Below are positions 31,671 to 43,121 of a stretch of DNA of 64,000 nt, piece by piece. The notes below the pieces were generated by a model, which worked only from the letters and a program-made list of their open reading frames with translations, searched no databases and was not told the DNA's origin. The stretch's first letter is position 1, and each line of letters begins with the position of its first letter. Origin of the DNA: Toxonevra muliebris (lineage: Eukaryota > Arthropoda > Insecta > Diptera > Pallopteridae); contig OY829327.1 of NCBI GenBank assembly GCA_963691655.1, positions 65,794,079 through 65,858,078 on the forward strand, in the 5' to 3' direction. Position numbers and translations under genes: made by a program.

Positions 31671-31792
31671 TCAAGGAGGTATTGACAAAGTGCTAAGAAA
31701 ATGAAGCGAATATGATTGGCAGGTCAGGAATGGCCGAGACTGCTTTTACAAGAATGTGTCACACGAGGACGTGTGATTTGTCAGAATGGCCG
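31671..31792 (+). other. Segment before the 3' LTR; no obvious polypurine tract
   Basis: The bases just upstream of the 3' LTR (CAGAATGGCCG) are not purine-rich. A weaker purine-rich run, GAAAATGAAGCGAA, lies about 95 bp upstream. The plus-strand primer cannot be assigned. Confidence 0.4.
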
Positions 31793-32118
31793 TGTCGTCG
31801 ACGAGTAAAATATTGAAATATGAATTTGATAGTTAATGTTAAGTGTGGCAACACTTGGGCGGAATCGCAGCCGATGTGATGTGATACATAGATGGCGCTA
31901 GTGAAGTTTGTGGAATGTAAGAAGACACATAGATGGCGCTGGGGAAAATGTGTGGAATGAAAAAAATATGAAAGAACGAAATGAAAATTGAATTCATTCT
32001 GGAAGAAACATTCGAAGACATCGGTTGCGGGATCGCTTGATTGAAAGAAATTATTAAAATTCATATTGAAAGAATGGCACATAGTCATCCTTTGCCTTCT
32101 CATAAGCATCCTTCGACA
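31793..32118 (+). repeat. 3' LTR of the Ty3/gypsy element
   Basis: 326 bp. I see differences from the 5' LTR only at GTCGACGAG versus GTCAACGAG and CTTGGGCGG versus CTTGAGCGG. Ends TGTCG/CGACA, followed by a TATATATATATA run. Confidence 0.93.
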
Positions 32119-33200
32119 TATATATATATATAAGGGGTGATCGAATTTTTTCGAGACATCGACAACCCTCTAGAAAGATGATAAATTTGATGCTGATCAA
32201 CTTTGCCGAAGAGCATATGACAAAAAAAAATCAACTTGAGTCCCCCGGTTTTAAAATAACAATTTGCAACATTTTACAGAAGAAAGCCTATAAAAACAAT
32301 GAGTTTTAAGAAAATTTTGTATGGTGGCGCCTTCTAGAATCAGTTGTAAAAGCAAACAATGCCATATTCGGATTCGTCGACCCGAAAAACCGTTATATCG
32401 ACTTCAATGCCATAAAGATAGCTGAAAAAAATATATTTTTCTATACAAAAAAAACTCATAAAGCAATTAAATTATAATTTCAAAAGTTCAATCGAAAAAA
32501 TTGGGGGACACATTTTCAATAAACGTAATCGAACGCAGAGATGATAACACAGTGCAACAAAAATTTTGTGCACGAGATTTTCCAACGGGATTATAGTAAT
32601 TTAGGGTCGATGATCACGACTGCATACTCTTTGTGTTTATCAACTTTGCTGCAGACATCACATTCTTGTCTGCTGAAATAAACAAATTTCTTAATAGCGC
32701 CTGAAGACCCCATTTTTACGACTTCAGGTTCATATTGTGGGAGAACTAGATGTGATGGAGAAAAACTGTGTACGCAGTCGTGATCAGCGACCTTAAATTA
32801 CTATTACTAACCGTTGGAAAATCTCTCGAAAATTTAGCATGAACATAATTAGTGTTACCCAATCTATTCGAATGAAAAAAACTAAATAATGGGAGTAATA
32901 AAAAAATAATGTCAATTTATCAAAATTTTCTTGTAAATTATATTTTTTTAAAAAATAAACAAGATGAGAAAAAAGTGCACGTTTGCACAACTGTAAAAAA
33001 AGTAAGCAAATTGTCTTACAAATAAGCAAAACGGCAACCCTGCTTCTGACGTTAATATTTCGGAATTGGATAAACCGATTTTAAACCTGATAATTTGGCT
33101 AACCTACTCGTCAAGCTCTTTAAATTGATATATAATATGATAGTGTGGCACTTCTGGATCTTCTGGAATAAAAATGTAGCTACATTAATAAATGTGTAGA
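32119..33200. other. Intronic stretch with one inverted-repeat element
   Basis: No gene. An inverted repeat at about 32577-32622 and 32770-32822 (ATTTTCCAACGG...GGTCGATGATCACGACTGC and its inverted copy) suggests a roughly 245-bp MITE. The upstream part (32130-32570) resembles a dispersed repeat but its ends are not defined. Confidence 0.5.
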
Positions 33201-33503
33201 TGCAGTTGTATCGTTGTAAATCAGTGCACTATAAGTTGTAGTCGTCTTAATAAAGTTCTTTGTTCTCAATAATAATTAAATAAAATTCCAAAATAATTAT
33301 AAAATTTTGTTCTGCAAACATAAAACAAAAATATTGATTTAAATTTCTTTCCATACAACAAGCAACTTTCTCTAGCGCGTAAACGGTAGGGCGTGACGAC
33401 TTCCAATTTGGCTCATACACTCCTAGAATATGTATTTCATGATTTAATTACAAAAAAAAAAAAAAATATTGGAACCACAGGGAAAAATTCGGGGTCGAAA
33501 GGG
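33201..33503 (-). mobile_element. piggyBac-type MITE, second half of the split copy
   Basis: Matches in reverse orientation the left half of the full MITE at 21727-22208 (TGCAGTTGTATCG, TCGTCTTAATAAAGT-CTTTG, GCGCGTAAACGGTAGGGCGT, ATTCGGGGTCGAAAGGG). It ends at TTAA 33504-33507, the expected piggyBac target site. Confidence 0.85.
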
Positions 33504-33507
33504 TTAA

Positions 33508-34198
33508 GAATACATTTGGATCAACATAAAATATAAAATTTATATTTAAAAATGTTACATATTCAAAAGTGAATGTTTAGTAATTAAAGTTCAGTAGGGT
33601 TAAATTATATTTTTAAAAAGTTGTTTTGTCGCTTTTTTCGGCTTTGTTTGTCAAAAGCTGTTTGGCAACAAAGTTGCATAAGAAACTTAGTAGAAATGTT
33701 CAGAAACATAATTGAGAAAATTTATGTAAGCGCAGTTTACCCAGTTTAAATATTCGTTATACACTCGCAAAAGAAATTTCAAATACGTATTCGAATACGA
33801 ATACATATCGATACCTTCCCTCTAGTGTATCGTAACCAAAAGAAGGTAATTTTACAGGAAACGTAAAAACGTTTTACAATCAAGTAGCTTAATTGGATAT
33901 TAAGCCGGAAAAGGCTTTAAAGAGGAATAGTGTTTTATTTCATATTCGGTTTTTATTTACTAAGAAATTTCAATTACGATGTATTGGCGGTAACTGTTTT
34001 CGGTAGAATTTGTTTAAAACTACACTTACGATAGTAAAGAAAAATCTGTGAGAGGGTTTTTTTTTATCGAAAACTTCCAATTTATTTTTAATTAAAGGCA
34101 AATAAATAAAAAATTAAACAAGAATTAAAAATTTCGCCCTAGTTAATAACTCATGCTCTATGAGTATGAGGAAAGCTTGTGGAATAATACCTTTGTTG
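33508..34198. other. Intronic stretch without recognised features
   Basis: Includes the short palindrome CGTATTCGAATACG near 33787; otherwise nothing supported. Confidence 0.35.
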
Positions 34199-35253
34199 CA
34201 GGGCCGTAGCCAGAAATTTTTTTCGGGGGGGGGTTTTCAGAAAATATTCATAAATAATTTTTATCAAACTGATTTTGAAATACAATAAATTAAATCAATG
34301 ATACATTTGATGGACCCTATAAAATTAAAATTTTAGGAAAAATTTTCCGATTTTTTTTTATTCTTAACCTCAAAAAAATGGCCAAAAGTAACAAAAAATT
34401 CACGGAATAATCAAATTAAATTTTTTCAAATAAATATTAATCAATGTGCATTCTAATGAATTTTTTTTTATCGTGAGGGACATAATTTCATTAACTCATT
34501 GACTTCCCACTACTGATGATGTACCCAACCTGAAAAAAATACCAAAAATAGTAGAGGCTAATTTTTTTCAAATGATCATCATTGGGAATTCGAGCCATTA
34601 TCAATGATAAGGAACCCGGATGAGGTTGGCTTATATTCCCTAAATTCGTGAAGTCACAGCATTGAAAGAGATCTTTCTAGTCGTGGTGCTCTGAGCAATA
34701 ATGCGTTAAAAAATTAATTTTAAGATGGGTTTTGCTAATAAGATGGAGTTTTTGCGAAAAATTTTTCACGTTGAACACGAATCTGAGGTCAAAAACTTTC
34801 CATCACGTCACGTTTAAGGAAAAAATTGGGGTTCAAGCAAGTCTTATTTTACAAGGATCCGATAATTTTTTTATATTTTTATTAATTTTTAAACTTTTTA
34901 AACTGATTCAGGACGAAACCTTAAATCAAAAACAGTTACTGACCTAGAAAAACTATGAATGCAGGAGCGCTCAGTATCACCTTCTCTTTTTGAATCCGTA
35001 GTCAAACCTCATGTCGAAGAAAACAAATCGGATTTGATCGCATAGTGTAATTAAGATTTCAAATTTATTTTTTTATATTTGACTTTTTAGAAAAAAAAAC
35101 CGATGGAAGTAAAAGATATTGTTAAATAGATTTTATTTTGACTTTTTTTCCATCCATTGGCAATTAATCTCAAAAATTAGAATAAAGTTTCCACATTTCG
35201 GGGGGGGGGGGGGGGTCAGAACCCCCAAAACCCTCCCCCTAAATACGGCCTTG
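34199..35253. mobile_element. hAT-like element, copy B (1055 bp), perfect 8-bp TSD
   Basis: Same family and orientation as 18503-19478: start CAGGGCCGTAGCCAGAAAT, end AAATACGGCCTTG. It is flanked by identical CTTTGTTG (34191-34198 and 35254-35261). A G-run follows the left end and a G17-18 run near 35201-35217 precedes a C-rich right end. Its interior matches copy A for most of its length, with an additional segment near 34310-34400. No transposase is readable. Confidence 0.92.
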
Positions 35254-35574
35254 CTTTGTTGCACAGTTTTTTTAAGTTATTAATCTTTTCTACAGAAATA
35301 AGTAAACGATAACAATTTTGTGCAAGAGTTCATTCGGTCAAGCTTGAAATGTGCGAAAATGCTTTCGATTTTCTTGAGCAAGTTCCAAAAAATAAATTGT
35401 TGATCATTGCTCATTGAATAAAATTTTGTTTTTTATCTATAGTATATAAAACTGACATAAATTCGCTCTATTTAACTTTATTTTTGTGATAGAACTGCTA
35501 ATACTATTATTATGGCACATGGGCTGTTCATTCATTCATGTTGTGTGAGTTATATTCATACACAAATGGAAGGG

Positions 35575-35960
35575 ACCTACAGTCCCTGTACGACGCCTAA
35601 ACGGGCGATCAAGTGAGAATATTACTGAAAGTGTGACTGAAGACCCAAATCTCTCGATCCCTCGTCCCGCACAAGGAATTGGCCTTTCTGTGCCCTCAAC
35701 TTTGCCTCAATTGCATGACATGGACCTGGAAAACATGTGGTTCCAAGATACATAGTAGTTGCAAGGAAGGTTCCCAGAACACGTTATTTCCTAAAGAGGC
35801 GATTTGGAATGGCCGCGAAGATCGTGCGATTTAACGTTCTTAGACTTAGATTAAGTCGCTGGTTTATGCCACTAGAAACAATGGACTAACTAGAGAACAA
35901 AATCTTTCAAACCATTGCACGCTGGTCGCTGCCTAAGCCAAAAATAAAAAAAACGGAGCC
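35575..35960 (+). pseudogene. mariner-like (IS630/Tc1/mariner) transposase relic with internal deletion
   Basis: A plus-strand frame reads SSENITESVTEDPNLSIPR and then QGIGLSV, the N-terminal HTH block of a common insect mariner-like transposase family. It jumps to DLENMWFQDT (second catalytic Asp region) and LEWPRRSCDLTFLD, which normally contains W-P-x-x-S-x-D-L-x-x-x-D. Several stops are present and about half of the transposase is missing. It is inactive. Confidence 0.7.
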
Positions 35961-36089
35961 AAAAGTTTGGTTTTCTATAAGAATAAGCTTTTCAAAAGTA
36001 TTATTATATTTGGGGATGTTCAACGCGTCCTACAGAACTATTGTGCCCCCTTCAAAGATTATAGTATTCTTACAGATCCTATAATTCTT

Positions 36090-38460
36090 AAGGAATTATA
36101 GTATTTCCGTAAGTCCTATTGCTGCAATAAATTTTAGTATAAGCCCTATTTCCAGTTGTTTCAGCAAGCCGTCTGGTATTTGGTAGTCTCCCATGTACCT
36201 TTTCCGGCTTTGCATGAGCGCTGAACACTGTCCTAAAATATGTTTTGAAGATTCAGTTTCCTCCTCACAAAATCTACACGACTCGTTTTGCATATTCTCA
36301 GTTTTGTCAGGTGATAATTCAGCCTGCAATGCCATGTCAGACTACCTGTTATAATTCTCAGATTCTCTTTTATTAAATTCATACAATGATTAAATCTTTT
36401 TAGTTTATGCATTCCTTAAAGAGTTTTTGATTGCTCCATCCCTGGTAGATTATCCCAGTATGATGCTCGTAATTGGTTCTCTTCTTTCTCTAACAGTATG
36501 GTTTGAGACCTTTTTCCTATTCCACGAAAGGGTTCGGGTCCTACAAATTAGATTTCTGTCCCCTTTTTGGCAAGTTTGTCTGCTTTCTCATTTCCTTTTA
36601 TTCCTACATGGCCTGGAACCCCAAGTATCCAGACCTTGTTCTGCAAGCCAAGAGTATTTAGTTTCTCAATGCAGTCCCTAACCAGTTTAGAGTTTACCCT
36701 GTAGGATTCGAGTGCCTTGATAGCCGCTTGGCTGTCAGTTTGAAGCGCAATGTTCTGATTACGATAGTTTCGCTTGAGGTTGAAGTAAACACACCTGTCT
36801 ATGGCGTATATTTCCGCCTGAAAGATACTGGTGCTTTTACCCATGGGCTCAAAGTATTTTATCCTTGGCCCATATACCTCCGCTCCTCTTCTTTGTCAGT
36901 AAGAGACCCGTCTGTATACCAGGTTATCATTTGTTGGTTTATATTGTAGATTTCAACCAAACCTTCCCAATCCTTTTTATTACTTAGTTTTGCTTTAAAC
37001 TTTTAAGTGAAACTAAACTGCAGTATCATGCTATCCCTCGGTATTGAAATTTCAGGAAATTGCTTAGCAAGAATATCAAACTTCTTCCGATTTAAGCAAT
37101 GGCCTGACCCGATATATATTCCAGACATTCTATAATACTGCATCTGGATATAGATGTGAAGAGGTGTTAATTCTAAAAGGACTTCTAAGGACGCTGTTGG
37201 ACAGGTTCTCATAGCCCCAGTTATGCAAACACATGCTAGTCTTTGAAGTTTATTCAACTCATTGACAGCTGTTTGCCGCTTTGTTCTATTTGCCATCATT
37301 GGTCGTACAATTACCGTATGCATTCATCGTAGTACTTTTGGTGTGCATACCCAACTCTTCCCAGCAATGGATCTGCAAGTCATAAGTGCTCTTGTAGCCT
37401 TCTTTGTTATGTTACTAACATGTGTTTTCCAGAGTAATTTCTGGTCGAAAGTAATTCCCAGAAGTTTTATCTCTGTATGTAGTTTCACCTCCATATCATC
37501 CAAATGAATGGTCTTCAAGTTCTTAAGTTTATGTTTCCTTGTAAATGGTGCAATTGTAGTTTTTGCTGGATTAATATTCAGCCCTACTTTTACACACCAT
37601 CTTTTCGTGACTTTTAATCCCAACTGAAATAAGTCGCAAAGAGTATTTTCAAATTTTATTTGTTAATTCCTCCAAAAGTTCGTCTATGACAATACTCCAC
37701 ATTAGCGGGGACATAACCCCACCTTGTGGACAACCTTTTGTTGTATTTGCAGCTAGAAAGCCTGTACTCATCGGTATCACGACTGCTCTAGTCTTCAGCA
37801 TGGTTCCCATCCACCTTGCCTGGGTATTATTAACCCCTCTGCGTATGAGAGCTTCTTTTATTGCTTCATGCTATTTCTTTTGCTTCTAGTGTGTCCTGTA
37901 GTACATCTGCCAATTGATTCAGAGCAGTTTCTGTTGATCTACCTGCCTTGAATGCATGTTGACAAGGATGAAGCGGGACACTTACTAGGACCGTCGTCTT
38001 TACATAGTTATCTATCATTTTTTCAAGAGTTTTAAGTACAAATGAAGTCAAGCATATTGGTCGGAAGAACTTTGCGTGAAGAGGATCCTTCTTCTAAGCC
38101 TTCGGAATAAATACCACCCTTGCTTGACTCCATGCCTTTGGTATATATCCCAGGGCTATATTTCCTCTAGCAATTTTCATAAGTGGACTGAAAAGAATTT
38201 CTATCCCATCTACGCCTGGTGTTTTAAATGGTTTGAATGCACCCACCGACCACCGCAGTCGTAATTCTGAGCATATTTCCTTCGCTACCTTCCAGTTTTC
38301 TTTATTCGTTCTACGTAACGATTCTAGGTTATATTCTGTCGTTAGCACAAATGAGTTTTAAGAAGTAGTTGAGCCTTTTCTTCCTCATTCAAAAGTATAG
38401 TAGTTTTTGTTTTATTATAACCGTACTCTTTAAGAATAACTTCAAAAGAAAGAGCATGTA
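36090..38460 (-). mobile_element. LOA/I-like LINE relic, antisense in FAR intron 1
   Basis: On the minus strand from right to left: RT fingers (PGVDGIEILFSPLMKI, SQARVVFIPKA), MTSFVLKTLEKMIDNYV, HAFKAGRSTETAL, KGCPQGGVMSPLMWSIVID, GLNINPAKTTIAPF and LLGITFDQKLLWKTHV. These are followed by RNase H (FQAEIYAIDRC, ALQTDSQAAIKAL, VPGHVGIKGNEKADKLAKKG) and a C-terminal Cys-His motif (CRFCEEETESSKHILGQC). The catalytic YADD box is absent: the sequence goes from LLEELTNK almost directly to the post-YADD region. RNase H presence points to the I/LOA/R1 group. Stops and shifts are numerous. Confidence 0.8.
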
Positions 38461-39040
38461 ATTAGTTGGTTCTTGCAGTGGGAGCAGGTTGAAAGTGAAG
38501 TGCTACTTTAAAAAATTAAAAAAAAATATAAATCAAATTTGTATTGAAATACGTCAACATGAATATTGAAAAGAAAGGTATTAGATTCATTTTTAAATAA
38601 TTTTAATGTTTTTAACTTGTTGTGTACTTTTTATAAAATTAATGTTGTGCCAATACCATTATTAGTGTTTTCTTGTCCATACAATTAAATTTCACCAAGA
38701 GTTTTAGTTATTTCTCCCCTTGATCCTCCCATTGTGTTTTTTTTTTTTTAATTTCTAACCTGTTATTATCAACTGCCCGTGTTTGTGTTATCTCCCACAG
38801 ACCAAAGCAGGCTCGTTGTTTTTACTTCTGGTTTCTGCTGTGCAACTGTAACTTTTTGTATGGTGTTTTTGTTCTGTTTCAACTAATACGGATTTGATTA
38901 TCCGTTTACTTTAAAGTTTGGATCCTTTTATAACGGGATAGCGAAAATTACCATATTAAAATCTGTTTTTGAATTAGCTGGAAGAGCATTTATCAGTATT
39001 AACAGCAAAAGAAATATTCAAAAATACAGCACTCAGACAA
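38461..39040. other. Intronic stretch between two LINE relics
   Basis: AT-rich; no recognisable coding block. Confidence 0.35.
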
Positions 39041-40530
39041 GTTTTACGTTTTATTAATAAAACTAAGCAGATCCACTCCAGTGCTAAATACGCTTACTCT
39101 TATCTGGCAGAAAGCGGGGCATACACTAAAAAAGTGGTCTGCCGTCTCTTCACATTCTTCCTCCGAACCACAGGAAGCACAGAAGGCACTAGCTCCCAGG
39201 CCAATCATATTCAAATGTTTGGCCCAAGAGAAGTGAACTGTGTATAATGCCACCAGCTGCCTACAGCTCTTTCAGTTAAGTGAAAACAGAAAGTCTGTTT
39301 CCCGGCCAGATCCTGGCAAATACCAAGTTTGGCCCTTTGGAATTTGTATTTGTAGCGCTGTTTTAAAACTGAAATTGTTGGCATTGATAGAACTGTTAAG
39401 TCCAAGTCAGTATCTTCAATAATGTCACCAATATCCCAGCAAGTGTCATACCACTACCCATTGCGTTTAAGCCTACAGATGGCTTTAATGGCCTCTCTTT
39501 TAGCAAAAATATCAAAGGGTGATAAGTTGAGCAATGCATCCAAGGATGGGCCAGGTGTTGTCGGAAAAGCTCCCGTACAACAAATGGCCACAGTCCTTTG
39601 AATTCTGGCAAGAGCTTTCCTAACGCTGTTTCCTAAGTCTGCTCTACCAGACTATGGATGCATAAGTGATGATGGATCCAATTTAAAGTCTTGTGGCTTT
39701 ATAAGATGACAGACCCCATGTCTTGCCAAAATAGCCTTACATTGACAAAAAACTATCAGTGCCTTGGATACCTTTAGCTCAACATGAAAACGCCATAGAA
39801 GTTTGGTATCTAGAATGACTCCTAGATATTTCATTTCTTGGGATAGCTGAATTGTGATTCCTCTGAGTACAGGTAAAATGATACCATCAATTTCCTAATC
39901 CTGGTGGAAAGAATAACACCAGTTTTAAGAGGGTTAACCAATAGCTCGTTTGAGCAACACCAGTTTGGGCCTTCCTACAAACATACCCGACCGATTAGCC
40001 AGTGATTAAGCAGGCAACTTCATCGGCATAGGCCTGTGTTTAGATACCCGACTTATTTAAGGAAACAAGCAGAGAGTCAACCAGCAGACACCACAGCAGT
40101 GGAGAGAGTACGCCCCCTTGGGGACATACTCTATTCACGTCGCAAGAAACGGATTGACCACAATCAGCTTGAACCATCATAAGTCAATGTGATAGCATTG
40201 AGCGTATCCAGTTAATAAGAACCGGATCCACTCCTTGCTGGCATTTTAGAATGAAAGACGTCATATTGATTGGTTTAATGCTTGTGAAATCCTTTCTAAT
40301 TTTTGGAATGAAAACAACTTTTACCAACCTCCATTGTCGAGGTATGTGAGCGAGTGCCAAACTAGAAATGAAGATCTTCTTCAAAACCGGTAGCAATTGC
40401 ACCATACCCTCTTTCAGAACAATTGGTAATATACAATCCGGACCCCGCGATTTGAAGCTGTCAAAGCAAGCAATAGCAAACCTATTCGCATCTACATTAA
40501 CCACGGTCCTTTCTTTGTGTACACACAAAA
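39041..40530 (-). mobile_element. Second RNase H-type LINE relic, antisense in FAR intron 1
   Basis: Minus strand: FKSRGPDCILPIVLKEGMVQ, IPRQWRLVKVVFIPKIRKDF, then frame-broken RT palm pieces (a PQGGVLSPLLW-type segment near 40105), KYLGVILDTKLLWRFHVELK (39652-39834), and at the distal end a Cys-His motif CASCGSEEECEETADHFFSVC. The order matches an ORF2 of the LOA/R1 group. Large parts of the palm and all of the endonuclease are missing. Confidence 0.7.
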
Positions 40531-41099
40531 TGGTCTGCCTTGAAGTGCAGAAAAATCAGATAGATTCATTTTAATAATTTTATTTATATTTTGCTTATAT
40601 TAGAAAAATAATTTGAAAAATTTTAAACAGTACATCGTAGTAATCTGGACATTTCATATTTTAGCGAATAACTGTGCCGCAAGCATGTTGGATCCTTTCA
40701 ACAACATATTTGAACGGTGAGCTTTAATGACTTAAATTTGTGAAAGTTGTAATTTGCTTTTTTTTACAATGTATAAACCCTACAAATAGGAATTTTTTTT
40801 TTTTTTGTCGATGCATAACAAAATGTGTCCTTGTCAATTATTTATTTAAAAGAAATAAATTACGGTGTCCAGAATTAGTAAAATTACATTGAATTGTGGT
40901 TAAACATTTTTTCTATAAGTTAATGTACTCTAATGTACATACTGTATATGCATGTATGCAGTAAATATTATTTCTATATACACATTTTAAATTTTTAAAA
41001 CATTTAACATCTTGGAATTTTTGTTCATTTCATTTTACATTCATTTAAAATAAGATTAATTACACAGTGAGTTAATGTAATGTTTATTTATAATTGCAG
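40531..41099 (+). other. 3' end of FAR intron 1
   Basis: AT-rich intron end leading to the acceptor at 41098-41099; no other feature. Confidence 0.5.
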
Positions 41100-41494
41100 A
41101 TTTTCAACAAACTATTAGAAAAAAATCCTGATATCATAAATAAAATTCAAGTGGTAAAAGGTGATGTGATGGATGACGACCTTGGCTTAAGCATAAACGA
41201 TACAAATGTTTTAGCCTCGAATGTTGATGTCATATTTCATTGTGCTGCTAACGTTCGTTTCGACCAGCCACTACGCCCGATGATACAAATGAATGTTTTT
41301 GGCACACTAAAAGTACTTAAATTAGCGGAAAAAATGTGTAATTTAAAAGTTTTTGTTCACGTGTCGACATCATATTGCCAATGCAACGAGAGCATTTTAG
41401 AAGAACGTGCATATCCAGCACCACAAAATCCCTATGAAGTAATGAAAATGGTGGAAACTATGGATGACAACTCTTTAATAGAAATAACACCAAA
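41100..41494 (+). CDS. FAR: FAR coding exon 2 (residues 77-208)
   Basis: Begins ATT-TTC in phase 0 after TTGCAG and ends after two bases of a codon before GTGAGT. It encodes KIQVVKGDVMDDDLGLS, VDVIFHCAANVRFDQPLRP (the NAAxVxF-type FAR block), MNVFGTLKVLKLAEKM and VFVHVSTSYCQCN, all conserved Rossmann-domain segments of insect FARs. YPAPQNPYEVMKMVE is the usual variable region before the active site. Confidence 0.93.
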
Positions 41495-42264
41495 GTGAGT
41501 ACAGGTGCATTTTATTGGACAGTGTATTAATTTAAATTATGAGATAGAATAAATTTATGTATATTTATTATCGCTTTATTATTAAGGTCTAATTATGGAA
41601 ACTTAACGATTCATGACAGCGCATATCAAAAACATAATTCTGATTATAATCAACATTAAGTTTTGATATGTGTTATAGGTTACACAATGCAGCAAAATTT
41701 CAATTTCTTTTGTCCTCAAATCCTCAAACGGGTTTAGCGTAATTTGGAGGCTTTAATCACGAATCTGAAATTAGTTTTTTTTCATTACGACTAGTTTTCA
41801 AACAATCTGGTCCTGAACGATTGGACGATTGGGGTCTTCAAGAACTGAAAAAAAAAATATTTATATTAATGCCATAGATACGAATTTTAAGTCTTAAGAA
41901 AAGTTGTTCAGCTCAATAAGATACCAAATTTTTGTAATGACACCCTTCTTCTATCCTTGAACGCTCCCCTCATTCTTAATCTCCTATTTAAAAAAAAAAA
42001 AAAACTGACAGGAAAAATATGCACAAAGCAATGTTGGAATTCGAGCTAATCTTTTTCATATTCAATCAAATATCAGAAGCAGCGCTCGGATTTTATTGAC
42101 CTAAAAAAACTTAAAAAAAAAAAAATGTCCTCAAAAACTATTACCTTAAAAATTACGTTTAAAATTATTAAAATTCAGATAAACTTCAAAAACATGTTTA
42201 TATAATATACCATTTTTATCCCACTTCATTGCAATAAATTACCATATATGTATTGTATATTCGT

Positions 42265-42360
42265 AAATTAGCAAATGTAAATGATCCCTGATTTTCAGCC
42301 CTAATAACTTGTACAACGAGAAACTTCGCTCAACATCGACACTGACAAGGGGGCAAATTT
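42265..42360 (-). pseudogene. hAT transposase C-terminal relic
   Basis: The minus strand reads LVSVDVERSFSLYKLLG, close to the hAT dimerisation block S-x-D-V-E-R-S-F-S-x-Y-K. The reading frame is lost on both sides and no terminal repeats were located. Confidence 0.6.
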
Positions 42361-43121
42361 AAATAAAGTTAACTATATCTTTGGAGCTTAATTCTACGTC
42401 GGATTGTAACGCATTATGATTTTCACCTGAAAGAACTTCCGATTTTTTTCAAAGCCAGCGTTTTGTTTTTGCAACAGATGTTTCCAATTGCTGAATTTTG
42501 GATTTATTTTTTTATTTTTTCATAATTAGCAACATGAATAAAAACAGTATCTTAATTACGAGCTGTCAAAGTTGTGGTAATTTTGTTGTTGGTTGCGTGC
42601 AATCGCGAAACAAACCTTTTTGAATAATTTTTTGATGATGGAGCCTTCAACTTAAGGTATTTCAAGTCGAAATGGTATACAATTTTTTTGAATTAAAATC
42701 TTCGAATTATTTTTAAGATTTATTTCAAAATATGTCTATTATGTGGTGTTAAAGTTGTTCTTTCGAGAGTCCACGTTATATTTTTATTATCTACCTTTGT
42801 AATAGACTTTTCTGCCTTTTTTGCTCCTCCGCTCCGGAAAATAATCAAGTTTTTCTAAGTGAATTCCGGTTTTGATTTCCAAATTTGACCATTTTATGTT
42901 AATTGCTAATATTTCATGTTCTGCTTTGATTTTTATCTTTTGGTTTCAACTATATTTTTATACCTCACAGTCTGTATTTCAAACTACAATTTTCTTTTTC
43001 TAATATAGTTGTTCTCATATCTATTACACAGAAAGTTCTTCTATACCTTTCCAAAAAACTTAGGTACATATTTCACCTCAAAATACACATATTTTTTTTA
43101 ATTCTACTTATTGTTATATGG

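Larger units (their letters stand above)
26734..32118 (+). mobile_element. Ty3/gypsy-type LTR retrotransposon, nearly intact and young
   Basis: Two 326-bp LTRs with TGTCG...CGACA ends differ at about two positions, so the insertion is recent. The flanks are both (TA)n, giving a TATA duplication that cannot be sized exactly. The order is LTR, tRNA-Leu-type primer site, gag, protease, RT, RNase H, integrase, a 3' UTR with a 46-bp minisatellite, LTR. Two lesions interrupt the coding region: a TAA between capsid and zinc knuckles (27696) and a frameshift in the RT (about 28820-28835). It lies in the sense orientation in FAR intron 1. No envelope gene. Confidence 0.93.
24716..41099 (+). other. FAR intron 1 (16.4 kb, filled with mobile elements)
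   Basis: Donor GTAAGT at 24716, acceptor TTATAATTGCAG ending at 41099. Its contents are annotated separately: a dispersed repeat, a split piggyBac-type MITE, two further MITEs, a complete LTR retrotransposon, a hAT element, a mariner relic and two antisense LINE relics. Confidence 0.9.

Noticed and set aside
36427..36681. Plus-strand frames opposite the LINE RNase H
   Set aside because: Shadow frames; the minus strand carries the conserved RNase H motifs.
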